DNA of 64,000 bases from Brachionus plicatilis (taxonomy: Eukaryota; Rotifera; Eurotatoria; Ploima; Brachionidae). Positions 63,065-64,000 of the stretch are shown piece by piece; positions within the stretch are counted from its first letter, which is position 1; each line of letters opens with the position of its first letter. The stretch lies in NCBI GenBank assembly GCA_010279815.1, contig QEOQ01000253.1:2657-66656 (forward strand), in the 5' to 3' direction. The position numbers were made by a program, and so were the translations under genes. The notes under the pieces are model-generated. The model had not been told where the DNA came from and searched no databases. It was given only the letters and a program-made list of their open reading frames with translations.

Positions 63065-64000
63065 CTAACATGTTGTACAACTATTCAACACTATGTGATA
63101 TCTTTTCCGATTACAACAATTATTTTGTCGAAATCAAGCATTTAACTTTGAATTGGATATTGCTTTTTTAAATTTTAATAATTAAATTCATAAAAAATCA
63201 AAATTTCTTTTTTTATTGATTTTTTCTTTGTTTTTCTTTAAAAATAAACAAACCTGTAAATTCTATTAATCATAAGTATTTAAAGTATTTATATTTACAC
63301 ATGAGTATTTAAAAATATTTTTTGTTGGAGGAATCATGTTCAAGTTTAAAAAAATTAAAGGTTGTTGTTAATCGATAACAATACTACTAATTTATTTGAA
63401 ATGTTCGGGATATAACACTTTAATATATATACGATTTGAATATTTGAAACAGTTTAAAGCTCTTTTTGGAACAATTTATTTTATTTATCTTTGATTTTGC
63501 GATGTTAGATGAAAAGCTTCAACTTCAACTGGAAAAAATTAGATTCACTTTAAGTCAAAGAATTTTTAATTTTTTTAACAAAAATTTTAAATCGTCTACA
63601 AAAATCAGTTTCATGTTCACCTAATGCAAATAATGGTTTAATTCAGGGTTTTATTTTGAATTTATTTTTTTTACTTTTAAATTCTTTATGTGGAATTTGG
63701 AAACTTTTAACTTTTTCAAATATTAACGTGCATTTAAAGGTATTTTGATTTATTTAGAAGTATATATGAACTATTTAATTACATTATTATTATTAAATGC
63801 AGATTTATTTCCAGCTCCTCCGTGATTTTAAAGCCAAACAAATATAAAATTTATATATATTCACTATAAAGCTAAGCGGATCTGAGCTAAAATATTATTC
63901 CCGTTTCTATCGTACTAGAATATATTTTAGCCTTGATTATTCTATGATTTTTTTTCATAATTTTCTTATAGTTTTTTGCAACAATTGCAGTATATATCTA

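Larger units (their letters stand above)
59947..64000. other. gene-poor 3' end of window
   Basis: A+T-rich DNA. It holds a half copy of MITE family B at 62642 and an AT-hook-like coding fragment at 62991-63064. A 24-base unit (ATTTTTATACAACGATAGAAA) is repeated in tandem near 62593-62637. No other gene was recognised. Confidence 0.6.

Overview
The window is nuclear DNA from an animal with a compact, very A+T-rich genome. Introns are GT-AG and mostly about 45-120 bp. The gene set is metazoan: actin, a Phox2-type homeobox gene, PRP4 kinase (PRPF4B), the exosome nuclease EXOSC10/Rrp6, a protein kinase A inhibitor (PKI) and a Rab11-family interacting protein. A small-genome protostome such as a monogonont rotifer is my best guess, but nothing in the sequence proves the taxon. 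No bacterial operon, CRISPR array, rRNA or convincing functional tRNA gene was seen.

Layout. 1-0.8 kb: 3' part of an actin gene (+). 0.8-7.5 kb: non-coding DNA with three inverted-repeat elements, one of them with an 8-bp target duplication. 7.5-8.7 kb: two-exon Phox2-like gene (+). 9.3-10.1 kb: dead CR1/jockey-type LINE fragment (-). 11.6-16.3 kb: six-exon PRP4 kinase gene (+), with a 5'-truncated LINE in intron 3 bounded by perfect 15-bp target duplications. 17.3-25.0 kb: two nearly identical 1.29-kb copies of an intronless secreted lysozyme-like gene (-), separated by 5.1 kb holding a small TA-flanked MITE and decayed MULE transposase pieces. 26.8-32.2 kb: seven-exon EXOSC10 gene (+), whose last intron holds an AAAGAACC-type minisatellite. 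34.7-36.1 kb: two-exon type II membrane glycosyltransferase-like gene (+). 37.2-37.5 kb: possible secreted peptide precursor (-). 41.5-41.7 kb: PKI gene (-). 50.0-56.7 kb: ten-exon Rab11-FIP gene (+). 59.0-59.9 kb: C-terminal half of a MULE transposase with SWIM finger and AT-hooks (-). The remainder is A+T-rich intergenic DNA with scattered repeats.

The genes are unrelated housekeeping, developmental and signalling genes, not one pathway. The most interesting parts are the freshly duplicated, probably horizontally acquired lysozyme gene, the dense set of short inverted-repeat transposons (several with visible target duplications), two hairpins that could make small RNAs, and small genes easily missed by annotation (PKI and the candidate peptide precursor). 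Exon borders were set by hand from GT/AG signals, reading-frame continuity and family conservation, without transcript data.
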